Source: an uncultured Clostridia bacterium (GTDB lineage: Bacteria > Bacillota > Clostridia > Christensenellales > Pumilibacteraceae). Taken from it: DNA of 5,301 bases. Below, in pieces: positions 5,294 through 5,301 of this stretch (position 1 is the first letter of the stretch; each line of letters opens with the position of its first letter). The notes beneath the pieces were generated by a model. It was given only the letters and a program-made list of their open reading frames with translations, searched no databases and was not told the origin of the DNA. Location of the stretch: NCBI GenBank assembly GCA_947588325.1, contig CANPYH010000095.1, positions 1 to 5,301 of the forward strand, in the 5' to 3' direction. The translations under genes and the position numbers were made by a program.

Positions 5294-5301
5294 GTTCTCG
5301 G

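Larger units (their letters stand above)
4973..5301. other. Gene-free spacer with a cluster of palindromes
   Basis: These 329 bases contain no coding region I can support. Base composition falls to AT-rich between the stop of DUF445 and about 5190, then rises to GC-richer, more gene-like sequence at 5190-5245. The content is the four inverted repeats listed separately. Small reading frames (for example ATG at 5000, 10 codons, and ATG at 5136, 15 codons) lack supporting signals. Two minus-strand frames stay open from the right edge to about 5171-5178 and could be the tail of a gene beyond the window. Confidence 0.5.

Overview
The window looks like a chromosomal segment of a GC-rich-coding, AT-rich-spacer bacterium. 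My best guess is an uncultured member of the Clostridia (Bacillota). This rests on a DUF445 membrane protein, a CNNM/CorC-type transporter, GlfT2-like and DUF4422 glycosyltransferase-type proteins, a purine-rich Shine-Dalgarno before the left-edge gene, and long intergenic palindromes. The lineage is inferred, not proven. No RNA gene, CRISPR array or complete mobile element is visible.

Layout. Positions 1-30 hold the first ten codons of a minus-strand gene leaving the left edge. Positions 31-284 are AT-rich spacer with a very strong palindrome at 216-256. Between 285 and 3972 lies a tightly packed minus-strand operon, read right to left: a CNNM/CorC-family membrane transporter (2620-3972), a GlfT2-like glycosyltransferase homologue (1187-2614) and a DUF4422 protein (285-1190). 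The junctions are a 5-nt gap and an ATGA overlap, so the genes are probably translationally coupled. A well-formed promoter (TTGCAA, 17 bp, extended TATAAT) sits right at the start of the transporter and implies a nearly leaderless mRNA. Divergent from it, a plus-strand DUF445 membrane protein spans 4049-4972. Positions 4973-5301 show no supported gene but hold a cluster of inverted repeats: a perfect 20-bp hairpin, a 31-bp AT-rich palindrome, and a two-tier hairpin with TATAAT in its loop that may be a mobile-element end.

The most interesting signal is the middle operon gene. It keeps the recognisable N-terminal beta domain, C-terminal features and general GT-A outline of galactofuranosyltransferase GlfT2-like proteins. 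However, every acidic or histidine site expected for metal binding and catalysis is replaced or altered: the DDD motif by RGE, the catalytic DD pair by GA, and the WH motif by WA. The reading frame is intact and it is locked between two well-conserved genes. It therefore looks like a maintained pseudo-glycosyltransferase, possibly a scaffold or regulatory partner for the DUF4422 protein encoded by the overlapping gene.
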